From Bacteroidales bacterium (GTDB lineage Bacteria; Bacteroidota; Bacteroidia; Bacteroidales; ML635J-15): 64,000 nucleotides of DNA. Within the stretch, counting starts at the first letter, position 1; every line of letters starts with the position of its first letter. The stretch spans positions 1-64,000 of the forward strand of contig JAISPG010000069.1 of assembly GCA_031275085.1 (NCBI GenBank), read 5' to 3'. This document shows, in pieces, positions 1 through 8,920 of this stretch. The notes under the pieces were generated by a model. That model searched no databases. It had not been told where the DNA came from and saw nothing but the letters and a program-made list of their open reading frames with translations. Both the position numbers and the translations under genes were made by a program.

Positions 1-576
1 GCTTTAGCTGTTTTACAAATAGAATTCGGGGTCCTGTCAATTTCTGCTTATCATTGTGCACTTCAGGATGCCATCGAGGCAGTTGACAGCGGCGAAAAGG
101 CACTGAACTGGTTTACTGAAGTTAATAATGAATGGGAAGTTATAATAGGAGCAAAATCCTACAGGGCAGAAACAGTATCAGGATATAACTGTACCAGTTG
201 CAGGTATTATCCCACCGAACAGTCTGATCCCATAAAGGCTCCTACAACCCCCTATGTAAAGTTCAATGTTGGCTTTACCCAGGATTACAGGACATGCCTG
301 GATTTTGAATGCCAGAATATAGAACCTGCAGTTTCCGTAATATACCATCCCGAACTGCTGGAAAACGACGGGGTAGTTACAAGACCTTCGGCAAGCGAGT
401 TACCGTATGCTACCAGAGCTCCAATAAGGGTATATCCTCATGAATTTGAAGATGTGATCGATAAGGGTTCTTCTCATATGCAGATAAGAAATGATGAAGG
501 GATTAAGGAGCATTTGAATAAAGCGTTTAATGGGGATTATGGATGGTTTTTCTATACAAAAAAATTAAATGAATAA
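1..576 (+). CDS. C-terminal part of an unrecognised protein, possibly an alpha/beta hydrolase (5' end outside window)
   Basis: Frame 1 is open from the first base to a TAA at 574-576, giving 191 residues of the carboxyl end of a longer protein. I do not recognise the family. Weak hints of an alpha/beta-hydrolase end are an Asp in ENDGVV (where many lipases carry the acid residue) and a later GSSHMQ that could hold the catalytic His. Two CxxC-like spots (CTSC, and C-x4-C in CLDFEC) suggest disulfides and therefore export. The nucleophile region would lie upstream of the window. Base composition is slightly richer in GC than the neighbouring genes. The reading frame is certain; the function is a guess. 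Confidence 0.55.
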   Translation, partial: ALAVLQIEFGVLSISAYHCALQDAIEAVDSGEKALNWFTEVNNEWEVIIGAKSYRAETVSGYNCTSCRYYPTEQSDPIKAPTTPYVKFNVGFTQDYRTCLDFECQNIEPAVSVIYHPELLENDGVVTRPSASELPYATRAPIRVYPHEFEDVIDKGSSHMQIRNDEGIKEHLNKAFNGDYGWFFYTKKLNE

Positions 577-659
577 AATTATGAATTTTCCATGAGTTTT
601 TATTAAAAACACACCAAGCGAAATGATTATAAATTAACGATTTACAAAATTATAAACAG

Positions 660-1943
660 ATGAAAATCAGTATTTTTATTATATTCTTAGTAGTACTTAG
701 TAGCATAACTAACACAGCCTGCGATAAAAAGCCTGTTTCTTCTGAACGGCCGCCTTCAACTTATGAAACCAAACTGGAAGTAGTCTGGACACGTGATTTT
801 CATTCAGATAAAAAAGGAGAATTATTTCTGGACCCGATATTCTGGAATGACTATGTAATAATATCAAGCAGTCATGGAAGTGCTCCGGGAAAACAACGGG
901 GAATAAGGGTAATGAATAAACTTAACGGGGAGGACCACCCTGTATGGGCACATGAACCCGGAGGAATTGTTGATCAGGGGCATTTTATGGAATGTATTCA
1001 TATAGGTGGTTATGATAATAGTATATTATTCACAGGAGATGAGCCATATTTATATGCAGTGAATCTTAATACAGGACAGAGGCTATGGAAGCTAACCCAT
1101 TCTCCGAATGAAGGAATTCATAAATTTTCCATGCTGGGAAATATGCCATTGCAGGTATATAGTGCACCTTCAGGAGGGCTATCCTCCTCCTGGTGCCGTA
1201 TAGCAAAATGCAATCTTGAGACTGGAGAAAAAACCGACCTTGTGGAAACATGGATAGAAGATAATTATGAATTCCTGCTTACCCCTCCGGCATGGACAAT
1301 TAATAATATTGGGGATACCCTTATAATGTTCCTATCAGGTAGTTGGAACTTTGAACTGGTACGTGGAAAGATGATAGCATATTGTTATAATATTACACAA
1401 AAGAAAAGAGAATGGGAGAAAAGAGATTTTGCCAATCATGGTGATGCTGGTTTTCTTATGCCTATTATTATAAATAATAATCGAGTAATTTTTCAAACGA
1501 TAAGTTCCCTGCATTGTTTTGACATAACAACAGGAGAATTAATCTGGCAATATAATCCTGCTCCGATAGAAGGATATTCGGATACACCTATGCTATATAG
1601 AGATGGAAAGATTTATATAAGATGTACAAGCGGCAAAGTAACCTGTCTTAATGCCCAGACCGGAGCCGTAATATGGAAAACCGGGGAAGATTATATTCCT
1701 GCTCCCGACGGCAGGATGGATATTTATGATGGAAAGCTGTATCTGGCAGCATGGGGCGATAATGTAGAATTTTACCTGTATTGTCTGTCTGCTGAGAACG
1801 GCGATTTTATATGGCAGGATAAAGGTCCTTTCGGAAAAATAGTTGAAGGAGTTATAATTGACCAGAATACAGGTTACTTATACTGTACAAACGGAAGGAC
1901 AATCATGTGCATAGACCTTACTAAATCTCCGAAAGAAGAATAA
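660..1943 (+). CDS. PQQ-like beta-propeller lipoprotein, copy A
   Basis: A 427-residue exported protein. The first 21 residues form a lipoprotein signal peptide ending in the lipobox NTAC, so Cys21 should be lipidated. The rest contains repeated blades of the PQQ/YVTN type, with recurring motifs such as LNTGQRLW, DITTGELIW, LNAQTGAVIW and SAENGDFIW, each an aspartate/glycine turn followed by a Trp. Such propellers usually act as binding scaffolds rather than enzymes (BamB and quinoprotein dehydrogenases are relatives), and no PQQ-binding catalytic set is evident. It is followed after 11 nt by a close paralogue and the two are probably co-transcribed. The partner or ligand is unknown. Confidence 0.85.
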   Translation: MKISIFIIFLVVLSSITNTACDKKPVSSERPPSTYETKLEVVWTRDFHSDKKGELFLDPIFWNDYVIISSSHGSAPGKQRGIRVMNKLNGEDHPVWAHEPGGIVDQGHFMECIHIGGYDNSILFTGDEPYLYAVNLNTGQRLWKLTHSPNEGIHKFSMLGNMPLQVYSAPSGGLSSSWCRIAKCNLETGEKTDLVETWIEDNYEFLLTPPAWTINNIGDTLIMFLSGSWNFELVRGKMIAYCYNITQKKREWEKRDFANHGDAGFLMPIIINNNRVIFQTISSLHCFDITTGELIWQYNPAPIEGYSDTPMLYRDGKIYIRCTSGKVTCLNAQTGAVIWKTGEDYIPAPDGRMDIYDGKLYLAAWGDNVEFYLYCLSAENGDFIWQDKGPFGKIVEGVIIDQNTGYLYCTNGRTIMCIDLTKSPKEE

Positions 1944-1954
1944 CATATTATATA

Positions 1955-3244
1955 ATGCAAAACAAAATAATATATATAATTTTCTCATTAGTATTTTGTT
2001 GTGCATTAAACACAGCCTGCGATAAAAAACCTGTTCCTCCCGAAGAACCTATTGCAACATATAAAACCAAACTGGAAGTGGTCTGGACACGATATTTCCA
2101 TTCAGATAAAATTGGAGGTGAACTATTTCTGGATCCTATATTCTGGAATGATCATGTTGTAATATCAAGCAGTCATGGCAGTCATTACACAAAACAACAA
2201 AGAATAAGAGTTCTAAATAAACTTACCGGAGAAGACCACCCCGCATGGGCGCATGAACCCGGAGGAATTGTGGATCAGGGAAACTTCATGGAATGTATTC
2301 ATATTGGAGGTCATGATAATAATATCTTATTCACAGGAGATGATCTATGTTTATATGCTGTAGACCTTAATACCGGACAAAGGATCTGGAAACATAAGCA
2401 TTATCCCAATGATGGCATTCATAAATTTTCCATGCTGGGAAATATGCCTTTACAGGTATATAGTGCACCTTCAGGAGGGTTATCTACCTCCTGGTGCCGC
2501 ATAGCAAAATGCGACCTTGAGACAGGAGAAAAAACCGATCTGGTAGAAACATGGATAGAAGATAATTATGAATTCTTGCTTACTCCTCCGGCATGGACAA
2601 CTAATAATATTGGAGATACCATTATAATGTTCCTTTCAGGCAGTTGGAATTTTGAACTGGTACATGGAAAAACGAAAGCATATTGTTATAATATTACACA
2701 AAAAAGAATGGAATGGGAAAAAAGAGATTTCACTAATCATGGCGATGCAGGATTTTTAATTCCTATCATTGCAAATAATGATAAGGTAATTTTTCAGACA
2801 ATAAAATCTCTTCATTGCTTTGATATAGAAAGTGGAGATTTATTATGGCAATATGTCCCAGTTCCAATTGAAGGTTATTCTGGTATGCCAATGTTATACA
2901 GGGATGAAAAGCTATACATCAGATGTGTCAGTGGCAAAGTAACCTGCCTAAATCCCCAGACCGGAGCCGTAATATGGAAAACCGGTGAAGATTATATACC
3001 TGCTCCTGACGGCAGGATGGACATTTATAACGGAAAGTTATATCTGGCAGCATGGGGCGATAATGTAGAATTTTACCTGTATTGTCTGTCTGCTGAAAAT
3101 GGTGATTTTATCTGGCAGGATAAAGGACCTTTTAATAAAATTTCAGGAGGTGTTGCTATCGACCAAAATACAGGTTATTTATATTGTACCAACAACAGGG
3201 AAATCATGTGCATAGACCTTAATAAGTCTCCGAAAGAAGAGTAA
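1955..3244 (+). CDS. PQQ-like beta-propeller lipoprotein, copy B
   Basis: A 429-residue tandem paralogue of the preceding gene, about 85% identical by eye over its full length, with the same lipobox (NTAC) and blade motifs. Differences cluster in the signal peptide, the first blade and a few loops. A stretch near the end (about 3044-3097, matching about 1739-1792) is identical at DNA level including synonymous sites, which suggests recent duplication or gene conversion. It has one extra residue (DKIGGEL versus DKKGEL). It is probably an outer-membrane or periplasmic lipoprotein translated from the same mRNA as copy A. Substrate unknown. Confidence 0.85.
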   Translation: MQNKIIYIIFSLVFCCALNTACDKKPVPPEEPIATYKTKLEVVWTRYFHSDKIGGELFLDPIFWNDHVVISSSHGSHYTKQQRIRVLNKLTGEDHPAWAHEPGGIVDQGNFMECIHIGGHDNNILFTGDDLCLYAVDLNTGQRIWKHKHYPNDGIHKFSMLGNMPLQVYSAPSGGLSTSWCRIAKCDLETGEKTDLVETWIEDNYEFLLTPPAWTTNNIGDTIIMFLSGSWNFELVHGKTKAYCYNITQKRMEWEKRDFTNHGDAGFLIPIIANNDKVIFQTIKSLHCFDIESGDLLWQYVPVPIEGYSGMPMLYRDEKLYIRCVSGKVTCLNPQTGAVIWKTGEDYIPAPDGRMDIYNGKLYLAAWGDNVEFYLYCLSAENGDFIWQDKGPFNKISGGVAIDQNTGYLYCTNNREIMCIDLNKSPKEE

Positions 3245-3290
3245 TATGGTAAATATTCCAGATTAATTTGAAATTTTGATACATTTATTG

Positions 3291-3304
3291 CAGTAGTACT
3301 ACTG
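3291..3304. other. 14-bp perfect palindrome between convergent genes
   Basis: CAGTAGTACTACTG reads the same on both strands and sits between the lipoprotein pair and the convergent flavin reductase. It could fold as a small hairpin at the end of the lipoprotein mRNA, but no strong T-run follows, so a terminator call is weak. Confidence 0.3.
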
Positions 3305-3431
3305 TAAACAACTTTTACAAAATAAATACCACTTTTTTGTATTATTACCTTTATTGTTGATTTTTTTCTATTTTTAACATGAGTTTATTTATCAAATATA
3401 GATTTAAACCTCCAGGGTAATTTAATGTATA

Positions 3432-4019
3432 TTATTTATTCCTGCTTTTCTTCCCTGTTCCTTCCACGGAAAAACCAAACTTACCTATCTTCTTACCTAA
3501 ACTATAATATTTACCATGCATATATGTTATCATTTCCGCATTGGCAAGTTGGAACTCCCCTGTTTCCTTATCAAAATGAGTTTCTTCTGCATTTACTGCC
3601 ACAACATCAGCAATGAACATATCATGCGAACCGAGCTCCTGAACCTGTTTCACCACACATTCTATATTAAGCGGAGATTCTTTTATTAAAGGACATTTTA
3701 CTATTTGTCCCTTTTCCGGAGTTAATTTCATTTCTTTAAACTTATCGAACTTTTTTCCCGATCTTACTCCACACCAGTCTGTCGCAAATGCAAGGTTCTT
3801 ATTTGTAAGATTTATTACAAACTCTCCCGTTCGTTTTATTATTTCATGAGAATGCCGTTCTTTTCTTACAGATATATAACACATGGGCGGATTTGAACAA
3901 ACAGTTCCGGTCCACGCAACAGTTATGATATTATATTCTTCAGTTGTAAATCCGCAACTTACCATTACCGCAGGTAAAGGATAAATCATCGTGGATTTTT
4001 TCAAAGGAATTTTTGTCAT
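3432..4019 (-). CDS. Flavin reductase family protein (FMN-binding split barrel)
   Basis: 195 residues matching the DIM6/NTAB-type flavin reductase fold: an N-terminal PLPAVMVSCG strand, TVAWTGTVCSNPPMCYISVR forming the FMN-phosphate region, HEIIKRTGEFVINL, and a DWCGVRSGKKFDKF segment. These proteins bind FMN and reduce free flavin or small substrates with NAD(P)H in the cytoplasm; the actual substrate cannot be read from sequence. The ATG is one base after the stop of the upstream secreted protein on the same strand, so the two are co-transcribed and perhaps translationally coupled. Length is normal for the family. Confidence 0.88.
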   Translation of the reverse strand: MTKIPLKKSTMIYPLPAVMVSCGFTTEEYNIITVAWTGTVCSNPPMCYISVRKERHSHEIIKRTGEFVINLTNKNLAFATDWCGVRSGKKFDKFKEMKLTPEKGQIVKCPLIKESPLNIECVVKQVQELGSHDMFIADVVAVNAEETHFDKETGEFQLANAEMITYMHGKYYSLGKKIGKFGFSVEGTGKKSRNK

Positions 4020-4020
4020 A

Positions 4021-5142
4021 TTACTTTTTTATAAATAACATTTGGTTTTGATCTCCCGAACGCCAGTGATACCCCAATGAAAAACTGAGAGGATAAATAT
4101 TTTTCCCTGATTCATATATACTTTTTAAATCTTTCTGGAAGAGATATTGATTCGGAAAATCTTCGATTGGTTTTACATACACTCCATACAAAAAAGAATC
4201 CCAGTTTTGCGGTTTAAAATATTTATAAGGAATTCCTGTATCATCTTCAAGTACTGTCCGGCTATTGTTAAGAATCATATTGCGTATGCCGGTGAATGTT
4301 TCATAATGTAAAAGATAAGAAGCTGATTTTACATAAGTATTTATATTTTTCAGATCCGAAAGATAAGAATTAAAGAGAGGAGCTTCACTTAAGCCTGTAT
4401 CGGAGAGATCGCACCTGAAATACCTGAATGTCTTTTTAACATCGGAATCTTTTACGAAAAATGTGATATTAATGCATTCTCCGGCAGAAAACCTCCCTGT
4501 TACCGACTTTATTTCCGTAAAACTATTTTTTGTTGCAAGTTTTTCATATTTAACATCGTGAATATAATGATCGGTCTGAGCCATAAAAAATAAAACCAAC
4601 GGTAATATTCCTTTTATTTTGTCATTATTAAGATCATTTATCATACGTCCTGTTATAAAATAACTCCTCTCGTAAATATCTCGTATGGAATAATAGAATT
4701 TATCCAGATAATCAGCTAACTCGGAGGCTTTCATTGTCGAAAGGTCCGGAATCCGCCCTAATATTTCCTGAGCAAGAAAAATATATTCTCCGGCATTGGG
4801 AAACAAAACATAAGCATGTAGAAAATCAGGTCCCGAAAAAGGATAAAACAAAGTAAGAGTATCATTTATACGCAGGCCGATCTCTTCTTTTTCCCAGATA
4901 CTCATCGGAATTAATCGTGTTGAATCAAGAACAGACCAATCTTCGTTTACTTTAGACTGGTATTCATACCAGAAATCTAAATTAATAGTCGTATCCTTAA
5001 CTGATTCCGGAAATTGTTTTCCGGCTACAAAACGTGCAAATTCTTCATACTTTGAAATTTGAACTGTATCTGATTGTGAAAATATACTACCGGAAAATAA
5101 AAGGCTAATTATTGCAACAAGTAAGATTGAATATATTCTCAT
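4021..5142 (-). CDS. Secreted protein of unknown function
   Basis: 373 residues with a clear Sec signal peptide (MRIYSILLVAIISLLFSG then SIFSQS, likely signal peptidase I cleavage after about residue 22). The mature part has a conserved-looking patch YPFSGPDFLHAYVLFPNA near residue 100 and an HYI/HDV pair near residue 190. I recall similar uncharacterised proteins in Bacteroidota but cannot assign a function. No membrane segments follow the signal, so it should be periplasmic or surface-released. It is the first gene of a two-gene transcript with the flavin reductase, and a TATCTTTG promoter box lies 17 nt before the start. Confidence 0.75.
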   Translation of the reverse strand: MRIYSILLVAIISLLFSGSIFSQSDTVQISKYEEFARFVAGKQFPESVKDTTINLDFWYEYQSKVNEDWSVLDSTRLIPMSIWEKEEIGLRINDTLTLFYPFSGPDFLHAYVLFPNAGEYIFLAQEILGRIPDLSTMKASELADYLDKFYYSIRDIYERSYFITGRMINDLNNDKIKGILPLVLFFMAQTDHYIHDVKYEKLATKNSFTEIKSVTGRFSAGECINITFFVKDSDVKKTFRYFRCDLSDTGLSEAPLFNSYLSDLKNINTYVKSASYLLHYETFTGIRNMILNNSRTVLEDDTGIPYKYFKPQNWDSFLYGVYVKPIEDFPNQYLFQKDLKSIYESGKNIYPLSFSLGYHWRSGDQNQMLFIKK

Positions 5143-5158
5143 ATTTTATAATTTTTTG

Positions 5159-5166
5159 CAAAGATA
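5159..5166 (-). promoter_or_regulatory. Promoter -7 box for the secreted protein/flavin reductase operon
   Basis: On the minus strand this is TATCTTTG, a full match to the Bacteroidota -7 consensus TAnnTTTG, 17 nt before the ATG at 5142. No clear TTTG at -33. The rest of the roughly 340-nt gap up to 5483 is AT-rich and shows no further gene. Confidence 0.45.
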
Positions 5167-5483
5167 GCAAATGGAATGAATTTATAAATTAGTTGAAAGT
5201 TTCAAATCAAAAGTTTAAGGCTGTGCCAATACCTGAATATTGTCTTTTTATACTGTAAGGACATATAGACCGGTAAAATATTTCATAATTTAATATATAT
5301 TGAGTGCATGCAACATTCACTATTCAAAAGATATACTTAATTCTCCAAATAATATTTTTCTATTGGTCTTAAATCCTTAACAGTATTTATATAAAGGTTT
5401 TCTGCAATTTTCAACTTTGAACAGAAACAACAAAAATTGGAGTTTTGCATTTTTTTTTGTTTTTTTGTATTCTTGTCTTGGTT

Positions 5484-6719
5484 ATGGAGAAAAAGATAAA
5501 AATCTTATATGTTTCTTATGATGGAATGACTGACCCATTGGGACAATCACAGGTTATTCCTTATCTGGCGGAACTTTCAAAAAAAGGTTTTGAGATTCAT
5601 ATTCTTTCTGCAGAAAAATATAAAACCTTTAAAAAGCGGGAAGAACATATAGGAAAAATTCTTTACAATGTAGGAATAACATGGCATCCTATTTTTTATA
5701 CAAAAAAACCTCCGGTACTTTCAACAATAAACGATATTGCTGTTTTAAAGAAAAAAGCAAAAAGACTTCATAAACGTTACAATTTTGATATAGTACATTG
5801 CAGATCTTATATTGCTGCTTTTGTAGGAGAAAATCTTAAAAGAAAATACGGGATCAAATTCCTTTTCGATATGCGTGGCTTTTATGCTGATGAACGCGTT
5901 GACGGAAATTTATGGCCATTATCGAATCCCATTTTCAGGTCTGTTTATAATTATTTTAAACGTAAAGAAAAAAAATTCCTGTTACAATCGGATTATACAA
6001 TAAGTCTGACTGATTCGGGAAAAGATGTTATCCATGGCGTTAAAGATTTAAAAAATGTTCCCATAGAAGTAATTCCATGTTGTGCCGATCTGGAATTATT
6101 TGATTACAATAAACTAGACAATGAAAAAATAAAAAACTACAAAACAGAATTAAATATTTCTGATGAAGATTTCATTGTTACTTATCTTGGATCTGTTGGA
6201 ACCTGGTATATGCTTGATGAAATGATGGAGTTTTTCAAGATCTTAAAATTAAAAGTATATAATTCAAAATTTCTTTTCATAACTAAAGATGATCCGGAAG
6301 TAATAATAAATTCAGCTATAAAATCTAAAATAAATATTAAAGATCTGATTATCAGAAGTGCAGACAGGGAAGAAGTTCCTGAGTTAGCTTCCTTATCGGA
6401 TGTTTCAATATTTTTCATAAAGCCTGCATTTTCGAAGAAAGCCTCATCTCCAACAAAATTAGCCGAATTACTTGGGTTGGGAATTCCTGTAATCTGTAAT
6501 TCAAATGTGGGTGATATCGACAAACTTGTTCCGGAAAATGAACTTGGAATATTAATATCAGAATTAAATGAATCCGGTTATCTGAAATCATTGGAAGAAC
6601 TGGATTCGTTACAAAATATTTCAAAAGAGCATCTTCGTTATGTTGCTAAAAATTTATTTTCTTTAGATGTAGGTGTAGAAAGATATAACAAGGTTTACTC
6701 TCAATTGGCAAGTGTGTGA
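5484..6719 (+). CDS. Glycosyltransferase family 4 protein
   Basis: 411 residues from ATG 5484; a longer reading from TTG 5445 would add a poly-Phe leader and is unlikely. The N-terminal half has the GT-B opening KILYVSYDGMTDPLGQSQ with the glycine/glutamine loop of sugar-adding GT4 enzymes, and FDMRGFYADERVDG in the middle. The C-terminal half has a nucleotide-binding region with KASSPTKLAELLGLGIPVICN, matching the E-x7-E type GT4 motif. It transfers a sugar from a nucleotide donor to a lipid- or glycan-linked acceptor at the cytoplasmic face. Its TGA overlaps the GTG of the next glycosyltransferase by four bases, so the two form an operon. Confidence 0.88.
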   Translation: MEKKIKILYVSYDGMTDPLGQSQVIPYLAELSKKGFEIHILSAEKYKTFKKREEHIGKILYNVGITWHPIFYTKKPPVLSTINDIAVLKKKAKRLHKRYNFDIVHCRSYIAAFVGENLKRKYGIKFLFDMRGFYADERVDGNLWPLSNPIFRSVYNYFKRKEKKFLLQSDYTISLTDSGKDVIHGVKDLKNVPIEVIPCCADLELFDYNKLDNEKIKNYKTELNISDEDFIVTYLGSVGTWYMLDEMMEFFKILKLKVYNSKFLFITKDDPEVIINSAIKSKINIKDLIIRSADREEVPELASLSDVSIFFIKPAFSKKASSPTKLAELLGLGIPVICNSNVGDIDKLVPENELGILISELNESGYLKSLEELDSLQNISKEHLRYVAKNLFSLDVGVERYNKVYSQLASV

Positions 6720-7804
6720 AAAAAATATTAGCAATCGTCCAACATCGTAAAGGACGTTCTCCGGGGCAAAGATTCAGATTTGAACATTACATACAGTATC
6801 TCGAAAAAAATGGGTATGAAATAATATTTTCAAACATCATAGACGAAAAAGATGATCAATTGTTTTATTCACACGGCAAATATTTTGCCAAGCTAAAGAT
6901 TGTGGTTAAAAGTTTTTTTCATCGTCTCAAAGATCTTAAAACAGCACGGGATTGCGATCTTATTTTTATTTACCGTGAAGCATTCATGCTTGGAAATACA
7001 TATTTTGAAAAAAGGTTCTCAAAACTGGATATTCCTGTAGTATTTGATTTTGACGATTCAATATGGCTTAATGATACCAGCGACGGAAATAAAAACCTGG
7101 CATGGATAAAAAAACCCGAAAAAACGGCAAAAATATGTAAATATGCTGATCTTGTAATGGTTGGAAACCAATACCTTGCTGATTATGCAAAACAGTATAA
7201 CAAAAATGTGGTAGTTGTTCCTACTACAATAGACATAAATTACCATAAAATAATTAACGTAGAAAAAAATAACAATAAAATATGTATAGGATGGACAGGT
7301 TCCACATCTACACTCAAACATTTTTATTCTGTAATCCCGTTTTTAAAAAAATTACAGAAAAAATACGGGGATAAAATATATTTTAAAGTAATCGCAAACA
7401 AATATGAACGTTCCGGCGAGTTAGATGTAAAATTCACTTTGTGGAATAAAGAAAATGAAATTAAAGAGCTTTCGGAATTTGATATAGGGATAATGCCATT
7501 ACCTGACGATAAATGGAGCCGTGGTAAATGCGGATTTAAAGGATTGCAGTGTATGGCACTCAAAATTCCGGTAGTAATGTCACCTGTCGGGGTCAACAAA
7601 GATATTGTTCAGAACGGGATTAATGGTTTTTTAACGGAAACAGAAGATGAATGGATAGAGTATCTTTCTTTATTGATCGATTCAAAAGAAGTAAGGCAAA
7701 AAATCGGAGAAGAAGGCTATAAAACAGTAAAAGAGAAATATTCTGTTGATATCTGGAATATAAAAATCCTGAATATATTTGACTCTTTGATTTCAGAAAA
7801 ATAA
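6716..7804 (+). CDS. Glycosyltransferase (GT-B, family 4-like), GTG start
   Basis: 362 residues. GTG at 6716 overlaps the stop of the preceding gene (6717-6719) and places KKILAIVQHRKGRSPGQRFR at the amino end, typical of a GT-B N-domain. Later segments are FDFDDSIWLND, then IGWTGSTSTLKHF and the donor-binding part GIMPLPDDKWSRGKCGFK with KGLQCMALKIPVVMSPVG. These resemble spore-coat or LPS-type glycosyltransferases. Together with its partner it likely builds part of a surface polysaccharide; no flippase or polymerase lies in the window, so the pathway is incomplete here. Codon use is the same as in neighbouring genes. Confidence 0.85.
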   Translation: MKKILAIVQHRKGRSPGQRFRFEHYIQYLEKNGYEIIFSNIIDEKDDQLFYSHGKYFAKLKIVVKSFFHRLKDLKTARDCDLIFIYREAFMLGNTYFEKRFSKLDIPVVFDFDDSIWLNDTSDGNKNLAWIKKPEKTAKICKYADLVMVGNQYLADYAKQYNKNVVVVPTTIDINYHKIINVEKNNNKICIGWTGSTSTLKHFYSVIPFLKKLQKKYGDKIYFKVIANKYERSGELDVKFTLWNKENEIKELSEFDIGIMPLPDDKWSRGKCGFKGLQCMALKIPVVMSPVGVNKDIVQNGINGFLTETEDEWIEYLSLLIDSKEVRQKIGEEGYKTVKEKYSVDIWNIKILNIFDSLISEK

Positions 7805-7958
7805 ATCCCCAATATCAAAATACCTTATATTGGAGAACGACTCGATATATCAGTGTTTTTCTTATCATGTCGAAAAATAACTCTGATGTTCTTCCAGAAA
7901 GTCGTTCTTTTCCAATAAAAATACTCTGCTGTAAATATGAAGCAATGCATGATAAAAA

Positions 7959-7997
7959 CCCTCACAGGAGTTTTGCTATGCAAAACTCCTGTGAGGG
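7959..7997. terminator. Perfect 18-bp hairpin between convergent genes
   Basis: Arms 7959-7976 and 7980-7997 are perfectly complementary with a 3-nt TAT loop; the top of the stem reads TTTTGC-TAT-GCAAAA. It lies between the glycosyltransferase operon (+) and purQ (-). The minus strand runs into GTTTTTATC after the stem, so it could end purQ transcription; plus-strand T content is poor. A hairpin with the same apex occurs at 55689-55731. Confidence 0.6.
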
Positions 7998-8056
7998 AAA
8001 TTCATTTAATACAGTTAATTAACAAATGTTCAAAAATATTCTGTAAATTTTCTGTA

Positions 8057-8767
8057 TTATGCAAATACCTTAGACTTACTACCTATATGTACGATAATTG
8101 ATTTCAATATTGCAACACCATCCGTATTTTTCAGTTCAGGATCGGCTGCTCGTTCGGGATGCGGCATCATGCCGAAAACATTTTTCTCTTTATTACAGAT
8201 ACCTGCAATATTCATTAATGAACCGTTCGGATTACTTTTTTCAGTTAAATTCCCGTCTTCATCACAGTATCGCCATATTATCTGATCATTCTGCACCATT
8301 TCCGCCAAAATTTCTTCAGGGGCATAATACCTACCCTCACCATGTGCAATAGGAATTTTAAGAGGTTTATCCTTAGATACAAATTTAGTCATCGCAGAGT
8401 CGATATTTTCTGCACGTATATACTGATTTTTACAAACGAACTTCTGACTATTATTATGTAATAATGCTCCCGGTAACAATCCTGCTTCGCATAAGATCTG
8501 AAATCCGTTACAAACACCGAAAACAAAACCTCCGTTATCAGCAAATTCAATCACCTTTTCCATTATCGGAGAAAATTTCGCTATTGCTCCCGACCTCAAA
8601 TAATCACCATATGAAAAACCTCCCGGAACAGCAATTGCATCACAATTCTGAAGATCCGTATCCTTATGCCACAACTCAACAACCTCTTGTCTAAGAATAT
8701 CTCTGAGAGTATAAATCATATCATGGTCACAATTTGATCCCGGAAAAATTATTACTCCAAATTTCAT
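8057..8767 (-). CDS. purQ: Phosphoribosylformylglycinamidine synthase subunit PurQ
   Basis: 236 residues of a class I glutamine amidotransferase. It releases ammonia from glutamine for PurL in step four of purine synthesis (FGAR to FGAM). Visible motifs are GVIIFPGSNCDHD at the N-terminus, VPGGFSYGDYLRSGAIA, the nucleophile in GVCNGFQ (Cys86), and the His of MMPHPER near the end. Length fits small PurQ (about 230). Organisms with PurQ normally carry separate PurL and PurS, neither in this window. It is transcribed alone, divergent from the acetyltransferase, with a TATCTTTG promoter box 24 nt upstream of the ATG. Confidence 0.95.
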   Translation of the reverse strand: MKFGVIIFPGSNCDHDMIYTLRDILRQEVVELWHKDTDLQNCDAIAVPGGFSYGDYLRSGAIAKFSPIMEKVIEFADNGGFVFGVCNGFQILCEAGLLPGALLHNNSQKFVCKNQYIRAENIDSAMTKFVSKDKPLKIPIAHGEGRYYAPEEILAEMVQNDQIIWRYCDEDGNLTEKSNPNGSLMNIAGICNKEKNVFGMMPHPERAADPELKNTDGVAILKSIIVHIGSKSKVFA

Positions 8768-8790
8768 TGAATTTCTTTTAAAATTTTGTT

Positions 8791-8798
8791 CAAAGATA
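8791..8798 (-). promoter_or_regulatory. Promoter -7 box for purQ
   Basis: Minus-strand TATCTTTG, a full match to TAnnTTTG, 24 nt before the purQ ATG. No convincing -33 TTTG at the expected spacing. The box lies in the region that would be coding if the divergent acetyltransferase started at TTG 8786, which argues against that start. Confidence 0.45.
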
Positions 8799-8920
8799 CT
8801 ATTATTATGGCTAAAATAAAAAAGATATTACTAAGCATCTTAAATTTTTTATTGAAATTTTTAGTCCCTGATAACATTAATTGTACGCTTTTCCGTACTT
8901 TTACAAATCAAAAGTATTTT

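Noticed and set aside
1066-1251. Antisense open frames within well-supported genes
   Set aside because: They are shadows of the real coding frame, as are the many similar ones across the window.
3425-3616. Short open frame opposite the flavin reductase
   Set aside because: It is antisense to a strong coding gene and has no recognisable start context or protein features.
5445-5483. TTG-initiated extension of the first glycosyltransferase
   Set aside because: It encodes a poly-Phe leader from a T-rich tract; ATG 5484 gives the family's normal amino end.
8786-8920. Longer start for the WlbB-like acetyltransferase
   Set aside because: The extension overlaps the purQ promoter and a TACTTTTA promoter-like box, and the family begins at the MDKKYFVHES position. 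ATG 8807 cannot be fully excluded.
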